Positions 63,155 through 64,000 of a stretch of DNA of 64,000 bases are shown piece by piece. Position 1 is the first letter of the stretch; each line of letters opens with the position of its first letter. The notes beneath the pieces are model-generated. The model was given only the letters and a program-made list of their open reading frames with translations. It did not search any database and was not told the origin of the DNA. A program made the position numbers and the translations under genes. The DNA comes from Chlorocebus sabaeus. Lineage: Eukaryota; Chordata; Mammalia; Primates; Cercopithecidae. The stretch spans positions 21,598,565-21,662,564 of the forward strand of contig NC_132911.1 in assembly GCF_047675955.1 (NCBI RefSeq), in the 5' to 3' direction.

Positions 63155-64000
63155 GTAGCCAGGTCTTAATGTTACAACATCTCTTCTTCTCCCTTAAACT
63201 CCTTACTTGCTCCAGTACTTTCCTCAAGAGCAATTTAGGATAATTCACTCCCTCTTTCCCATGTCAGTCCTCGTAACGTGGGGAGATTACTCCTATCCCT
63301 CCTTAGAGCCATTCACGGTCTTTTCACAGAGTCTGGACCTCTGCACCAACCCCAAACCTTCTGTGTCCTTCATATTTTTATTGCTCCCAAGAATGAGCTA
63401 CAAGACTTTCTTTTCCTTGATTGGGGCACGGTTCTTAATGTCATAGTGCAGCGTTGAGCTGGTTTCGATTCTATTATTGGTTGCATTGTTCAGTTCGACA
63501 TCTCGAGATCATTTTGAATCAGAATGTCACTATCCATCAGGTAGTCCTCCTCTTACCTCTGCCATGAGCTCCTTTGATAAGCATGTCTTCTAAGTCTGCA
63601 TCCTGGCCTTTGATCAAAACATAGAACGGCACACAAACCAAAGAAGAACCAAGATTTCCCTCCAAATTGACATTAATCTGTTAATCTAGGCTTTGAGAAG
63701 AGTTATGACATCCGTTATGATGCCACTTAAAGTCATGACTATCCAGCCACAGGTGACCACCAGTTGACCAGGATGTGCGCTCCTTCTGAGACCATACCTT
63801 GGTCATCTTTCTATCCTTGGCCCAGGAAGTGTTTCATAAATGCTGAATACGTAAGATGCAATGCCTTAGCAAATTAAATCTACTGTTCCACCAGTTGATA
63901 AAACCCCTTTAAAAAGGAAGACAAATGTGTTCGACCTGCCTTGTTTCCAGTGAACCCAAACTGGCTCCTAGTCATCAAGTGTTTCTTTTCTAAATGGTCA
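63155..64000. other. BMP1 intron 8, to the window edge
   Basis: AT-richer sequence without recognised exon. The next expected BMP1 exon (continuing CUB1) was not found before base 64,000. Confidence 0.5.

Overview
The window is primate nuclear genomic DNA. It has multi-exon genes with GT-AG introns, CpG-rich promoters, and about 20 Alu elements in both orientations, together with older MIR-like and Tigger-like fossils. Gene order and exon products match the 8p21.3 cluster HR - REEP4 - LGI3 - SFTPC - BMP1 of human. Scattered amino-acid differences from the human proteins as I remember them suggest a non-human primate. I cannot name the species from sequence alone. No plasmid, phage, CRISPR or bacterial feature is present. 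Layout, left to right: (1) 1-12,100 holds the minus-strand HR gene (hairless, a nuclear-receptor corepressor with a JmjC-like domain). Its last exons lie beyond base 1, and its leader exon carries several upstream ORFs, including the 34-codon HRURF/U2HR. (2) 12,100-19,700 is intergenic, with two tandem Alu pairs. (3) 19,700-23,700 holds the minus-strand REEP4 gene (ER-shaping protein), complete in 8 coding exons, 257 aa. (4) 23,700-28,480 is intergenic. (5) 28,480-37,740 holds the minus-strand LGI3 gene (secreted LRR/EPTP protein), complete in 8 exons, 548 aa. (6) 37,740-42,960 is intergenic, between two divergently transcribed genes. (7) 43,000-45,670 holds the plus-strand SFTPC gene (pulmonary surfactant protein C precursor), complete, 191 aa, with a TATA box. 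(8) From about 46,300 to the right edge lies the plus-strand BMP1 gene (procollagen C-proteinase/tolloid). Its first 8 coding exons cover the signal peptide, propeptide, whole astacin protease and start of CUB1, and the rest lies beyond base 64,000. The five genes are not a pathway. They are co-located genes with separate tissue roles (skin/hair, ER, neuronal secretion, lung surfactant, matrix processing). All exon junctions listed were checked for reading-frame phase by hand, and each complete gene gives a CDS length divisible by three. I did not find a new biological system. The most interesting observations are the uORF series in the HR leader (one ends in a TGATG overlap with the HR start), loss of the upstream exon-5 splice acceptor of SFTPC, a 40-bp near-identical duplication inside BMP1 intron 1, and two tandem Alu pairs each flanked by three copies of one target site.
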